Shown here: positions 46,792-55,835 of the stretch, in pieces | Layout: each line of letters begins with the position of its first letter | How positions within the stretch are numbered: position 1 is the stretch's first letter | Origin: Flavipsychrobacter sp. | GTDB taxonomy: Bacteria; Bacteroidota; Bacteroidia; Chitinophagales; Chitinophagaceae | Direction: 5' to 3' | DNA: 64,000 bases | Assembly (NCBI GenBank): GCA_016787265.1 | Contig: JAEUVF010000010.1 | Location: forward strand, 287,591-351,590 | The notes under the pieces: generated by a model | The model's database searches: none | Told to the model about the DNA's origin: nothing | Seen by the model: only the letters and a program-made list of their open reading frames with translations | Program-made: the position numbers and the translations under genes

Positions 46792-47672
46792 TGGCAAGCT
46801 GGCAGGGGAGATCCCAGGCCCTTCCGCTGGGGTACCGGATTTTTGTAGTGGTATTAAAGCGAATGGGACTAGGTCCCGCCTATGGTCTTCTCCGTTTTGT
46901 TGCAGCATGGTATTTTCTGTTTTCCAGAAAATCCACCCGTGCACTGAATAGCTATTTCCGGGAGCGACTCGCTTATTCCCGAAGAAAAGCTACCAGGGCG
47001 ATATATCAGACCTATTATCATTTTGGTCAGACCCTGATAGATAAGGTAGCGGTAATGGCGGGGTTGAATACTCCCTTTACCTATGATTTTGATGGAGAGG
47101 AATGGTTACACCAGATGGTAAAAGAAGGTAATGGAGGATTGCTACTAAGTGCACACATGGGCAACTGGGAGATTGCCGGGCATTTGTTGAAACGGCTGAA
47201 AGCACCTATCAATGTGGTAATGTACGATGGAGAACAGGAGCAGATCAAAGCCTATCTGGATAAAGTAACCGGTGGGAGGAACATGAAGCTGATTATTATC
47301 CGCGAAGACCTGGGGCATATTTTTGCCATCAATGAAGCACTCCAGGGAAATGAACTGGTTTGTATGCATGCGGATCGTTTTCTGGAGGGAAATAAAACAA
47401 TATCCACCCAATTCCTGGGGAAAACCACTAATTTCCCGGCTGGTCCTTTTTTACTGGCGGCCAGCCTGCAGGTTCCGGTTAGTTTTGTGTACGCTTTTAA
47501 GGAATCTAACAGGCACTATCATTTTTTTGCCACTTCGCCTGTCTTGTATAAAGAGGGCGCTAAGCAGGAAAGAATGTTAAGAGCGCTGCAGGATTTTGTT
47601 AAGGAGACAGAACAAAAAATCAGTCTCTTTCCAACCCAATGGTTTAATTTTTATGATTTCTGGAAAGCATGA
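46791..47672 (+). CDS. LpxL/HtrB-like acyltransferase
   Basis: The 293-residue protein belongs to the lipid A acyltransferase-like family: one N-terminal hydrophobic segment, the catalytic HX4E in SAHMGNWEIAG, and the conserved MHADRFLEG. In aryl-polyene loci such enzymes are thought to transfer the polyene from its ACP to a membrane anchor or partner alcohol. It overlaps its ACP neighbour by one base and the dehydratase by four, which implies tight coupling. The acceptor cannot be known from sequence. Confidence 0.88.
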   Translation: MASWQGRSQALPLGYRIFVVVLKRMGLGPAYGLLRFVAAWYFLFSRKSTRALNSYFRERLAYSRRKATRAIYQTYYHFGQTLIDKVAVMAGLNTPFTYDFDGEEWLHQMVKEGNGGLLLSAHMGNWEIAGHLLKRLKAPINVVMYDGEQEQIKAYLDKVTGGRNMKLIIIREDLGHIFAINEALQGNELVCMHADRFLEGNKTISTQFLGKTTNFPAGPFLLAASLQVPVSFVYAFKESNRHYHFFATSPVLYKEGAKQERMLRALQDFVKETEQKISLFPTQWFNFYDFWKA

Positions 47673-48100
47673 CACTATTATACAAAGATCAACTGGACGC
47701 AATATTACCACAACGACCTCCATTTGTGATGATAGATGCACTGGTTTCCGATAATCCTGACGCTACCGAAACAAGTTTTGAAATCCTTCCCTCCAATATC
47801 CTGATCCATAACGGGAAAGCAACTGCTGCATTATTGGTTGAAAATATCGCCCAAACAGCAGCTGCAGGTGCCGGATACAAAGCCCTGCAGGGAAATGGAC
47901 CGGTTTTAGTTGGTTTTATTGGAGCCATCAAAAACCTGGAGATTCATGCTTTACCTCCTGTGGGAACCCGATTGAAAACTATTACCAGGCAGGTCAATGC
48001 GGTTTTTAATGTTTCGATTGTTGAAGGAACAGTGTATCTGGATGATCAACTGCTGGCCTCCTGTGAGATGAAAATTTTTCTTCAGGAACCTAAATCATAA
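47669..48100 (+). CDS. ApeP-like hot-dog dehydratase
   Basis: The 143-residue protein starts like FabZ/FabA-type dehydratases (LDAILPQRPPFVMIDALVSDN) and has ALLVENIAQTAAAGAGYKAL at the central helix. The usual GHFPG loop with catalytic His is replaced by a shorter segment (SNILIHNGKA), as in ApeP-type dehydratases that pair with an ApeI-type partner. The partner could be the hot-dog protein encoded at 57825. It should take part in dehydrating 3-hydroxyacyl-ACP to the enoyl form that makes the conjugated chain. Confidence 0.82.
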   Translation: MTLLYKDQLDAILPQRPPFVMIDALVSDNPDATETSFEILPSNILIHNGKATAALLVENIAQTAAAGAGYKALQGNGPVLVGFIGAIKNLEIHALPPVGTRLKTITRQVNAVFNVSIVEGTVYLDDQLLASCEMKIFLQEPKS

Positions 48101-48117
48101 CCATTAATACTACAACC

Positions 48118-48756
48118 ATGAAAAAAAATCTCTTATTCCTTTTATGCGGAATCTTTCTTGTTTCAGCCAATTCATTGTTTGCACAGAAAAAATCGGATAT
48201 CCTCAATGAGGCAACACCCATGACCTACCTGGGTGTGGATTTTTCCAAAACCAAAGTGATCAATGACTTTTCAGCTACTGCATCTGATATCAAAAACCGT
48301 CATTTTGCAGGAATCAACCAGGTAATTATTGCGGAACCCAAAAAATTCGACTGGCCCAAATACCTGGATCGTGGAAACATAACAAATGATATTGCTGCAG
48401 TAACAGCCATCAATGAAAAAGCTGATGAGAAGGATATCAGCAGCACTTCTACCGCTGATGAAACACATCTGAAAGAGTCGGACATCCAGGGAATGGTGAA
48501 CAAATATGATCTTTCAGGCAAAAAGGGTGTAGGCCTTGTGGTAATCATGGAATCGCTCAGCAAATCTTCCGAGTCAGCATCCATGTATATTACATTCATC
48601 GACATGTCTACCAAAAAAGTATTGTATACAGAGCGTATGGTAGAAAAAGCCGGTGGCTTTGGCTTCCGGAACTATTATGCCAGCACGATTTATAAAGCCA
48701 TGCAAACCATTAAAAAATCAAAACTCAAGTCCTGGCGCTCCAGCTTCGGGTCCTGA
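48118..48756 (+). CDS. secreted protein of unknown function in the pigment operon
   Basis: I do not recognise a family. The 212-residue protein has a clear signal peptide (MKKNLLFLLCGIF to SLFAQ) and a soluble domain beginning KKSDILNEATPMTYLGVDFSKTKVI. Other visible segments are FDWPKYLDRGNI, GVGLVVIMESLSKSSESASMYITFIDMSTKKVLYTERMVEKAGGFGFRNY-type beta-rich sequence, and a basic C-terminus. It sits 17 bases after the dehydratase and 10 bases before the thioesterase. It may help the pigment in the periplasm, but nothing in the sequence shows how. Confidence 0.75.
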   Translation: MKKNLLFLLCGIFLVSANSLFAQKKSDILNEATPMTYLGVDFSKTKVINDFSATASDIKNRHFAGINQVIIAEPKKFDWPKYLDRGNITNDIAAVTAINEKADEKDISSTSTADETHLKESDIQGMVNKYDLSGKKGVGLVVIMESLSKSSESASMYITFIDMSTKKVLYTERMVEKAGGFGFRNYYASTIYKAMQTIKKSKLKSWRSSFGS

Positions 48757-48766
48757 GCTATAACCT

Positions 48767-49204
48767 ATGAATAAAGGAGCCCTTTCGTTTACCAGAGAAA
48801 TTGCCGTACGCTTTAATGAAGCTGATCCGCTTGGCATTGTTTGGCACGGTCATTATGTTCGTTATTTTGAAGATGGACGTGAAGCTTTTGGCCAGGCCTT
48901 CGGATTGAGTTATCTGGATATTTACAAGCAGGGGTTTTCTGTTCCGGTAGTAAAAATTGATCTGGATTACAAGAAGTCTCTCAAGTATGGTGATCGATTA
49001 ATTATTGAAACGGAATTTGTTCCCTGTCTTGCTGCCAAGCTGCAGTTTGTTTATCGGTTATACAATGCCGCTACCCGTGAGCTGGTAGCGAAAGGTTCCA
49101 CTACACAGGTTTTTCTGGATCATCCGGGCAATAATCTGCAACTGATAAATCCGCCTTTTTTCGAAGCGTGGAAGCAAAAACATATAGGTACCAGCGAGAA
49201 ATGA
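48767..49204 (+). CDS. 4HBT-type acyl-CoA/ACP thioesterase
   Basis: The 145-residue hot-dog protein has the 4-hydroxybenzoyl-CoA thioesterase signature: VRFNEADPLGIVWHGHYVRYFEDGREAFG, in which the Asp of NEAD is the expected catalytic residue. It should hydrolyse an acyl thioester, perhaps clearing stalled chains or releasing the polyene (compare ApeK). Its stop shares ATGA with the start of the following ketosynthase. Confidence 0.88.
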   Translation: MNKGALSFTREIAVRFNEADPLGIVWHGHYVRYFEDGREAFGQAFGLSYLDIYKQGFSVPVVKIDLDYKKSLKYGDRLIIETEFVPCLAAKLQFVYRLYNAATRELVAKGSTTQVFLDHPGNNLQLINPPFFEAWKQKHIGTSEK

Positions 49205-50349
49205 AAACGCGTCCCGCATATATCTTAGCCCATCATGTACTAACGCCATTGGGTAGTGGTACATCAACGAACCTTGATATCATTGCTTCCGGACAGACAG
49301 CTGTTATAGACACCCGGAACCAGGTTTTTCAGGGTCAGGGTATCTGTGGTGCATTATTCACTGAGACAGACTGGGAATCTATCAGGTCTTCGTTTAAAGA
49401 GGACCTTACCAATTTCGAAGCAATGTTGATGCAGAGCATTCAGGCAGCGCTTACAGATACCGATTTTTATCTGGACGACCCTGGAACTGTTTTGATCCTG
49501 GCATCCACCAAGGGAAATATCGGTGAATTGCAGGATGGATCGGAAGGTGCTGCAGCGCGTGCCGGACTTCATGAATCGGCCAAAAAGCTGGGCTTATTAC
49601 TCAACTATCATAGTCGCCCACTGATCATTTCCAATGCCTGCATATCCGGAATGACAGCCCTGTTGGTAGCCAAACGGTTATTGCAATCCGGTCAATACCG
49701 GCGTGCTGTAGTTGCAGGCGGGGATTGTATCAGTCCATTTATTATTGCAGGGTTCAAATCGTTTCAGGCCCTTAGTCCGCATGTATGTAAACCGTTTGAC
49801 AAAGATCGTTCTGGGCTAAACCTGGGAGAAGGGGCAGCCACCATATTGCTAAGTTCAGAACCGGGCAGGGATTCATTGGCAGTAACTGGTGGAGCTTCTA
49901 CCAATGATGCCAATCATATTTCCGGCCCGTCCCGTACGGGAGCTGAAATGGCTTATGCAATTCAGCAGGCGATGAAACAGGCCGGGGTTAGACCAGGGGA
50001 AATCGGTTTTATTTCAGCTCATGGTACTGCCACACCCTTCAATGATGAAATGGAGTCTAAAGCGTTTCAGCAGGCGGAATTGGAAAAAGTACCCGCTTTT
50101 AGTCTGAAAGCCAGTTTTGGTCATACACTGGGGGCCGCAGGTTTACTGGAATCAGCAATTTCAATTGAAGCACTTCAGCGTGGCTGGATCCTGCCGTCAG
50201 CAGGATACCTGAGTCATGGTGTAACTGCCCCGGTTACCATATCGACAAGCTTAACGAAGGATCTGCCTCTTCAGCATTTTTTAAAAACAGGCTCGGGATT
50301 TGGAGGATGTAATGCCGCCCTTGTCTTTTCGAAAATAACAACACAATAG
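49201..50349 (+). CDS. beta-ketoacyl-ACP synthase, catalytically complete (second KS)
   Basis: Starting at the ATG that overlaps the thioesterase stop (an upstream in-frame GTG at 49168 is rejected), the protein has 382 residues. Cys147 in ISNACISGMTAL, His274 in SAHGTATPFNDE and His308 in KASFGHTLGAAG form the triad. The first 60 residues are more divergent than in FabF. It should be a second condensing enzyme of the polyene system, perhaps for initiation from the aryl starter or for chain-length-specific steps. Confidence 0.9.
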   Translation: MKTRPAYILAHHVLTPLGSGTSTNLDIIASGQTAVIDTRNQVFQGQGICGALFTETDWESIRSSFKEDLTNFEAMLMQSIQAALTDTDFYLDDPGTVLILASTKGNIGELQDGSEGAAARAGLHESAKKLGLLLNYHSRPLIISNACISGMTALLVAKRLLQSGQYRRAVVAGGDCISPFIIAGFKSFQALSPHVCKPFDKDRSGLNLGEGAATILLSSEPGRDSLAVTGGASTNDANHISGPSRTGAEMAYAIQQAMKQAGVRPGEIGFISAHGTATPFNDEMESKAFQQAELEKVPAFSLKASFGHTLGAAGLLESAISIEALQRGWILPSAGYLSHGVTAPVTISTSLTKDLPLQHFLKTGSGFGGCNAALVFSKITTQ

Positions 50350-50360
50350 TAGTATCCAAC

Positions 50361-51431
50361 ATGAATCATTTTTCTAAAGACAGATTGACAGCAGTTGAAG
50401 CAAAAGAAGCTGCGCAGCGGGTCGCTTTTGGTCCCGTTATGTTCCAGGCTGCACAGGCCATGCGTAAGAATGGATTATTGCAGGTAATTCGTGATGCGGG
50501 AAAAGCAGGTATCACCATAGAGGACGCGGCTTCGCGGTCAGGGTTATCACATTATGGAGCAAGAGTGTTAATGGAGGCAGGTCTTGGTATGGGAGCGTTT
50601 TTGCTGAATGAGGATAAATATACCATAACCAAAATGGGTTTTTTCCTGCTGTCTGATCCGTTGACCAATGTGAACATGAATTTTATTGATGACGTATGTT
50701 ACGATGGGCTGGCATCCCTGGAAGAAAGTATAACAAACGGAAAGCCGGAAGGGCTGAAAGTTTTTGGTGAGTGGAATACGATTTATGAAGCACTTTCCAA
50801 ATTACCTGCACAGGTTCAAAAAAGCTGGTTTGAATTTGATCATTATTATTCGGATGGATCTTTCCCGCTGGTACTGCCGATGGTATTTGCTACGGGAGTG
50901 AAAAAGATAATTGACATTGGTGGAAATACCGGAAAATGGTCCATCTCCTGCGCACAATATGCACCGGATATTTATGTTACCATCATGGATTTGCCGGGGC
51001 AGGTATCCATGGCGCAGGAAAGAATAAAAGCGCTCGGTTTGGAAGAGCGTATCAAGTTTCATCCGGTAAATATCCTGGACGAACATCAGCAATTCCCGAA
51101 AGGGCATGATGGAATCTGGATGAGCCAGTTCCTGGATTGCTTTTCTGATGAAGAAATAACGTCGATCCTTAAACGCTGCCACGAGGCTATCGATGAAAAT
51201 GGATATGTGTTTATTCTTGAGAATTTCTGGGATTGCCAGCGTTTTGAAGGAGCAGCTTTCAGTCTGCAGATGACCAGCCTGTATTTCACTGCATTGGCCA
51301 ATGGAAACAGCCAGATGTACGATTCCAAAGTATTCAAGAAATGTATTCATGATGCAGGACTTCGTATCGAAGAACAGATCGATCATATCGGTGAAGGCGG
51401 GCATACCCTGCTGATTTGCCGCAAAGCATAA
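50361..51431 (+). CDS. SAM-dependent O-methyltransferase with winged-helix dimerisation domain
   Basis: The 356-residue protein has an N-terminal winged-helix domain (about 15-100, DAASRSGLSHYGARVLMEAG) and a class I methyltransferase fold with IIDIGGNTGKWSI and VTIMDLPGQV. This layout is that of acetylserotonin O-methyltransferase-like enzymes, which methylate hydroxyls of aromatic compounds. In this locus the likely target is the ring or its hydroxyl of the aryl head, or the terminal carboxylate. Which one cannot be told. Confidence 0.85.
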   Translation: MNHFSKDRLTAVEAKEAAQRVAFGPVMFQAAQAMRKNGLLQVIRDAGKAGITIEDAASRSGLSHYGARVLMEAGLGMGAFLLNEDKYTITKMGFFLLSDPLTNVNMNFIDDVCYDGLASLEESITNGKPEGLKVFGEWNTIYEALSKLPAQVQKSWFEFDHYYSDGSFPLVLPMVFATGVKKIIDIGGNTGKWSISCAQYAPDIYVTIMDLPGQVSMAQERIKALGLEERIKFHPVNILDEHQQFPKGHDGIWMSQFLDCFSDEEITSILKRCHEAIDENGYVFILENFWDCQRFEGAAFSLQMTSLYFTALANGNSQMYDSKVFKKCIHDAGLRIEEQIDHIGEGGHTLLICRKA

Positions 51432-51471
51432 CCCAACAACAGCCAAGTATTTCAATCCTAAAACAATCGAC

Positions 51472-52725
51472 GTGAAACATGTACAAACAGATGTGCTCGT
51501 AATTGGTGCCGGTCCCTCCGGTTCCGTTGCTGCTTCCATCATCAAGCAGGCCGGGTACAACGTAATCATGGTTGAAAAAATGAAATTCCCCCGTTTTGTA
51601 ATCGGGGAGAGCCTTTTACCCCGATGTATGGAAGCATTGGAAGAGGCAGGTTTCCTGGAAGCAGTGAAAGCTAAATCCTTTCAGCAAAAAAACGGTGCGA
51701 AATTCGTAAAGAATGGTATGATTTGTGACTATTCCTTTGCCGATCAGTTCACCAAAGGATGGAGCTGGACCTGGCAGGTACCAAGAGCCGAATTTGATAA
51801 AACCCTTGCCGATTGCTGCGAAGCAATGGATATCCCACTGAACTATGAAACAACGGTTACGGACATACGCTTTAATGGTTCAGACTCCATTACAACAGTA
51901 GTGGATAAAAATGGAGAAGCGTCAACTATTGGAGCAAGATTTATTGTTGATGGCAGCGGATACGGACGGGTTATCCCGAAATTGTTTGGATTGGACAGGC
52001 CATCTTCCCTGCCGGGCAGAAAGGCGCTTTTCTGTCACATGAAGGATGAAAAAAGACAGACTGTACATGAGCCTAACCGGATCACGATCGTAACGCACAA
52101 ACCGGGTGTCTGGATCTGGGTGATTCCTTTCGCCTCGGGTATAACCTCGGTAGGTTATGTGGGTGATCCTTCTTTTTTTGAGAACTATAGCGGTACAAAT
52201 GAAGAAGTGTACAACGCTCTTCTGGAAGATGAGCCCTACCTTGCTGAACGGTTTCGTGGTGCTGAAAAGCAATTCGAAGTAAGAGTGCTTGAATCCTGGT
52301 CTGCAACCTGTGATAAATTTTATGGCGATGGATTTGTATTAACCGGAAATGTTACGGAATTCCTGGATCCTATCTTTTCTTCAGGGGTTACGCTTGCAAC
52401 GGTATCCAGCCAAACGGCTGCTCACCTGGTAATTCGTAAACTGAAAGGAGAAGAAGTGGATTGGGATAAAGAATACATGGATCATATGATGCAGGGAGTG
52501 AACACTTTCCGAACCTATGTGAACAGCTGGTATGATGGAACCCTGGATACGATCTTCTTTTCCAAAAATCAGCAGCCGGAAATCAAGAACATGATCTGTT
52601 CCGTACTGGCCGGTTATGTTTGGGATAAGGAAAATCCGTTTGTAAGAGAACACGACCGCCAGGTTAAAAAACTGGCCAGAACGTTAACATTGAAACAAAT
52701 GCTGGAAGAAGGTAGAAATGAGTAA
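51472..52725 (+). CDS. flavin-dependent halogenase-like oxidoreductase
   Basis: The 417-residue protein starts with GTG at 51472. It has GAGPSG (12-17), RFVIGESLLP (41-50), a lysine at 73 in QQKNGAKF at the place where variant-B halogenases keep the catalytic Lys, the halogenase motif WIWVIP (Trp214, Trp216, Pro219), and FLDPIFSSGVTLA. Chlorinated flexirubins are known, so chlorination of the aryl ring is the leading idea. WxWxIP also occurs in flavoenzymes that hydroxylate or are inactive, so activity is not certain. It overlaps the next gene by 8 bases. Confidence 0.82.
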   Translation: MKHVQTDVLVIGAGPSGSVAASIIKQAGYNVIMVEKMKFPRFVIGESLLPRCMEALEEAGFLEAVKAKSFQQKNGAKFVKNGMICDYSFADQFTKGWSWTWQVPRAEFDKTLADCCEAMDIPLNYETTVTDIRFNGSDSITTVVDKNGEASTIGARFIVDGSGYGRVIPKLFGLDRPSSLPGRKALFCHMKDEKRQTVHEPNRITIVTHKPGVWIWVIPFASGITSVGYVGDPSFFENYSGTNEEVYNALLEDEPYLAERFRGAEKQFEVRVLESWSATCDKFYGDGFVLTGNVTEFLDPIFSSGVTLATVSSQTAAHLVIRKLKGEEVDWDKEYMDHMMQGVNTFRTYVNSWYDGTLDTIFFSKNQQPEIKNMICSVLAGYVWDKENPFVREHDRQVKKLARTLTLKQMLEEGRNE

Positions 52726-53368
52726 GGATTCACCAGGAAACTATTGGATAAACGCTGCCGCGAAAATCGGTTCCAATCGCGCTTTTCGGAATCAGGAAAT
52801 CCTGCTGGATAAACCGGAACTTTCCGCGGATGAATTTCTGGTTGCGCTGTACCGGGAGATCGGTATGGAATATCCCAAATGGTTTAAGATGGATCGTTTG
52901 TCAAAGCTGGGTATGCTGGCTGCTGAGCTGGCGCTGGGCGCGTCGGGCGCAAAACTGGATGATCCCTATAGCGCAGCAATCGTATTAGCCAACCGGCACT
53001 CAAGCCTGGATACAGATCGGAAATTTGTTGAACAACTGAAGGAAATTCCAAGTCCCGCCGTATTTGTTTACACTCTTCCCAATATTGTAACCGGGGAAAT
53101 TAGCATCCGGCATAAGTTTAAAGGGGAGCAGGCATTTTTTATTGACGATCTTTGTCCGGTTGAATTCCTGGTGAATTATGTCCGGATATTGTTTGAGGAG
53201 GGCAACACCCATTCCTGTTTATTTGGCTGGGTAGATATCCTGGGTGAGCAGTTCAATGCAACACTCTACAGTGTATCCGGTGTTCAGGAGGATTCAGTAC
53301 ATTCAATACCATTTACAAGTAAAAACGTATATCAATATTTTGATCATGAACAGGGAGCAGTTAGTTGA
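52718..53368 (+). CDS. truncated ketosynthase-like protein (beta-ketoacyl synthase N-terminal type), non-catalytic
   Basis: The 216-residue protein resembles only the N-terminal part of ketosynthases as in the PF13723-type family: MDRLSKLGMLAAELALGA, AAIVLANRHSSLDTDRKF, VFVYTLPNIVTGEISIRHKFKGEQAFF. The region that would hold the active-site Cys lies at about EQAFFIDDLCPVEF, without the ACASG context, and the His motifs are absent altogether. Such proteins recur in flexirubin loci and may stabilise another ketosynthase or bind ACP. Its end overlaps the second ACP gene by 23 bases. Confidence 0.78.
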   Translation: MSKDSPGNYWINAAAKIGSNRAFRNQEILLDKPELSADEFLVALYREIGMEYPKWFKMDRLSKLGMLAAELALGASGAKLDDPYSAAIVLANRHSSLDTDRKFVEQLKEIPSPAVFVYTLPNIVTGEISIRHKFKGEQAFFIDDLCPVEFLVNYVRILFEEGNTHSCLFGWVDILGEQFNATLYSVSGVQEDSVHSIPFTSKNVYQYFDHEQGAVS

Positions 53369-53615
53369 AGAATTAAAGCAGCAGATCATTGAGCAATTGA
53401 ATTTACAGGTGCAACCGGCTGATATCGTAGCCAGTGATCCGTTGTTTAATGAAGGGCTGGGACTGGACTCTATCGATGCATTGGAGCTGATAGTGTTGAT
53501 GCAACAGAAATACCGTATCAAACTTGCCAATGCGGAAGATGGGCCTAAAATATTTCAGTCGGTAGATACGATGGCCGACTTCATTCTCGCCAATCAAACT
53601 CCGCAGGCAGGCTAA
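53346..53615 (+). CDS. acyl carrier protein 2
   Basis: Starting at ATG 53346, inside the end of the previous gene, this 89-residue carrier has the attachment Ser42 in GLGLDSIDALELIV and the acidic four-helix pattern of ACPs. An earlier in-frame start would add a tail not typical of ACPs. A second dedicated ACP suggests separate roles, such as carrying the starter and the extending chain. It ends one base before the third ketosynthase. Confidence 0.93.
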   Translation: MNREQLVEELKQQIIEQLNLQVQPADIVASDPLFNEGLGLDSIDALELIVLMQQKYRIKLANAEDGPKIFQSVDTMADFILANQTPQAG

Positions 53616-53616
53616 T

Positions 53617-54843
53617 ATGCAGCAGGCTGTTTACATAGCAGGCAGAGGTGCGATTTCGGCTATCGGTAAAACCCGGGAAGAAAACCTGGAGGCATTGCGA
53701 AAGGGTGAAACCGGAATTGGTTCCATCCGATATCTTACCACAGCGCATGCCAGTCTGTTTCCGGCAGGTGAAGTGAAAGCTGATAATGAAGAGCTCCGGG
53801 AAATTGCCGGCTGGTCAGGCACTAACAGCAGAAGTTCACTGCTTGGGTTTATTGCAGCCCGTGAAGCGCTTGAGGAAGCAGGATTGTGGGAGGAGAATCG
53901 GTTACAGCATACTGTTAGTGGAAAGCGGCTGAGAATAGGGCTGATATCTTCCACTACTGTTGCCGGAATGGATCTTACGGAGAATTTTTTTCCTGGCTTC
54001 CTTGAAAACAGGAAGGCAGGTAAACTTCGTATGGTTCGTCAGCATGAAGGAGGTGCAACCACCGAGCGAATCGCACAGGGGCTGGGCATTAGGGATTATG
54101 TCAATACAATCAGTACCGCCTGTTCTTCTTCTGCAAATGCCATCATGCTGGGAGCGCGTTTACTGAAAGCGGGAGAACTGGATGTGGTGATTGCTGGAGG
54201 AACCGATGCCCTGAGCAAGTTCACACTGAATGGATTTAATACACTGATGATCCTGGATCAGCAGCTTTGCCAGCCCTTTGATCAGAACCGTCGGGGACTG
54301 AACCTGGGTGAGGGTGCTGGATTTCTGGTGCTGGTAAGTGAAAAAACAGCGGAATTACTGGGTGGTAATTATCGAGTTAAAGTAACTGGATATGCCAATG
54401 CCAACGACGCACACCACCAGACAGCCTCATCACCGGATGGTACCGGCTCCTGGCTTGCAATGAAAGGAGCGTTGGGAATGGCAGGAATCACACCGGAGCA
54501 GGTTGGTTACATCAATCTGCATGGAACCGGTACACAGAACAATGATTCCTCTGAAAGTAGTGCAATAGAAAGGGTATTCGGTAACCGCTATCCTGCCATG
54601 AGCACTACAAAAGGATATACCGGGCACACGCTTGCGGCCTGTGGTGGATTGGAAGCTATTTATTCCTCTTTTTCATTGGAGCAGCAGGTATTATTTCCCT
54701 GTTTGCGTTTACAGCAACCCGTAATAGAACTACCGGGTGTGGTAGTAACCGAACTCCGCTCCGTAAACGGTTTGCAGCATGTGTTGTCCAATTCTTTTGG
54801 ATTCGGCGGTAATTGTTCATCTTTATTATTCTCACTGGCATAG
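53617..54843 (+). CDS. beta-ketoacyl-ACP synthase, catalytically complete (third KS)
   Basis: The 408-residue enzyme has Cys169 in STACSSSANAI, His302 in NLHGTGTQNND and His337 in KGYTGHTLAACGG, plus NSFGFGGNCSSLL at the end. It should be the catalytic half of a KS/chain-length-factor pair with the next gene, which starts only 2 bases after its stop and lacks the triad. In aryl-polyene systems this pair (compare ApeO and ApeC) forms a heterodimer that builds the polyene. Confidence 0.93.
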   Translation: MQQAVYIAGRGAISAIGKTREENLEALRKGETGIGSIRYLTTAHASLFPAGEVKADNEELREIAGWSGTNSRSSLLGFIAAREALEEAGLWEENRLQHTVSGKRLRIGLISSTTVAGMDLTENFFPGFLENRKAGKLRMVRQHEGGATTERIAQGLGIRDYVNTISTACSSSANAIMLGARLLKAGELDVVIAGGTDALSKFTLNGFNTLMILDQQLCQPFDQNRRGLNLGEGAGFLVLVSEKTAELLGGNYRVKVTGYANANDAHHQTASSPDGTGSWLAMKGALGMAGITPEQVGYINLHGTGTQNNDSSESSAIERVFGNRYPAMSTTKGYTGHTLAACGGLEAIYSSFSLEQQVLFPCLRLQQPVIELPGVVVTELRSVNGLQHVLSNSFGFGGNCSSLLFSLA

Positions 54844-54845
54844 TC

Positions 54846-55835
54846 ATGTACATAAACGGAGCTTCCGCCATATCACCCCTTCCTGTTTTTGATGCCCTGT
54901 CATCCGGTATTGATTTTATTCCCGGTGAAGGGAAACGATTGACAGCTTCCGAACCTGCCTATAATAACCTGATTGATCCCAGGCTGAGCAGACGAATGAG
55001 CCGTGTAATCAGAATGGGAGTGGCTACCGCGATGGACGCCCTTCGCCAGGCAGGTGTTTCCAATCCGGATGCTATTATCACCGGCACTGCCTATGGCTGC
55101 CTGGAAGACACTGGTATTTTTTTAAAACGACTGGTTGAAAATGGTGAGGAGATGTTGACTCCCACAGCATTTATCCAGTCAACCCACAATACGGTAGGTG
55201 CCCAGGTGGCATTGTTGTTGAAATGCCATTCGTATAATAATACCTATGTTCAAAGAGCACAATCATTTGAACGATCACTTCAGGATGCACGGTTATGGAT
55301 AACCGAAAATCCGGGAGCTGCTGTTCTGGTTGGAGCTGCCGATGAACTGACCGATTTCAGTTATGCGTTGCTGGAACGATTTGGACTGTTTCGACACCAG
55401 TCAGGAGGAGAAGGCGCTGCTTATTTTCTGGTTACAGATAATCCCTCTGAGAAAAGCTGGGCCAGGATAGAGCAGGTATCAACGCTGTTTGAACCAGGCT
55501 TGGAAGAGCTTCATGATCTTACTACTGCATTGCTTGGGGGGGCATCCGGTCCTGTTGATTTGTTGCTTTCCGGTGAAGAAGAGACAGATTATAACGCATA
55601 TCAATATGCGGAACTGTCAACACTATTAAGTTCGGAAATGCCGGTAATCCGATATAAAAAATATTGTGGTACCTATCCTACCGCCACTGCATTTGCCAGC
55701 TGGCTGGCTGCCTGGTGGCTGAAAGCAGGAAAGGTGGAAGTGGATGGGATACAACTACCCAATCCCAGGCGAATACTGATTTACCAGGCTGATCCATCCG
55801 GGTATCATTCATTTATTTTATTGGCCGCATGCTGA
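54846..55835 (+). CDS. chain-length-factor-like ketosynthase homologue without active-site Cys
   Basis: Starting at ATG 54846 (a TTG at 54813 inside the upstream gene is rejected), the protein has 329 residues. It shows a ketosynthase frame (VIRMGVATAMDALRQAG, IITGTAYGCLEDTGIFLKRL, STHNTVGAQVALLLKCHSYNNTY). Where active enzymes have TACASS the sequence is KCHSYNNTYVQRA, and the His motifs NAHGT and KxxxGH are not found. It is likely the non-catalytic chain-length factor partner of the preceding enzyme, setting polyene length. Confidence 0.85.
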   Translation: MYINGASAISPLPVFDALSSGIDFIPGEGKRLTASEPAYNNLIDPRLSRRMSRVIRMGVATAMDALRQAGVSNPDAIITGTAYGCLEDTGIFLKRLVENGEEMLTPTAFIQSTHNTVGAQVALLLKCHSYNNTYVQRAQSFERSLQDARLWITENPGAAVLVGAADELTDFSYALLERFGLFRHQSGGEGAAYFLVTDNPSEKSWARIEQVSTLFEPGLEELHDLTTALLGGASGPVDLLLSGEEETDYNAYQYAELSTLLSSEMPVIRYKKYCGTYPTATAFASWLAAWWLKAGKVEVDGIQLPNPRRILIYQADPSGYHSFILLAAC

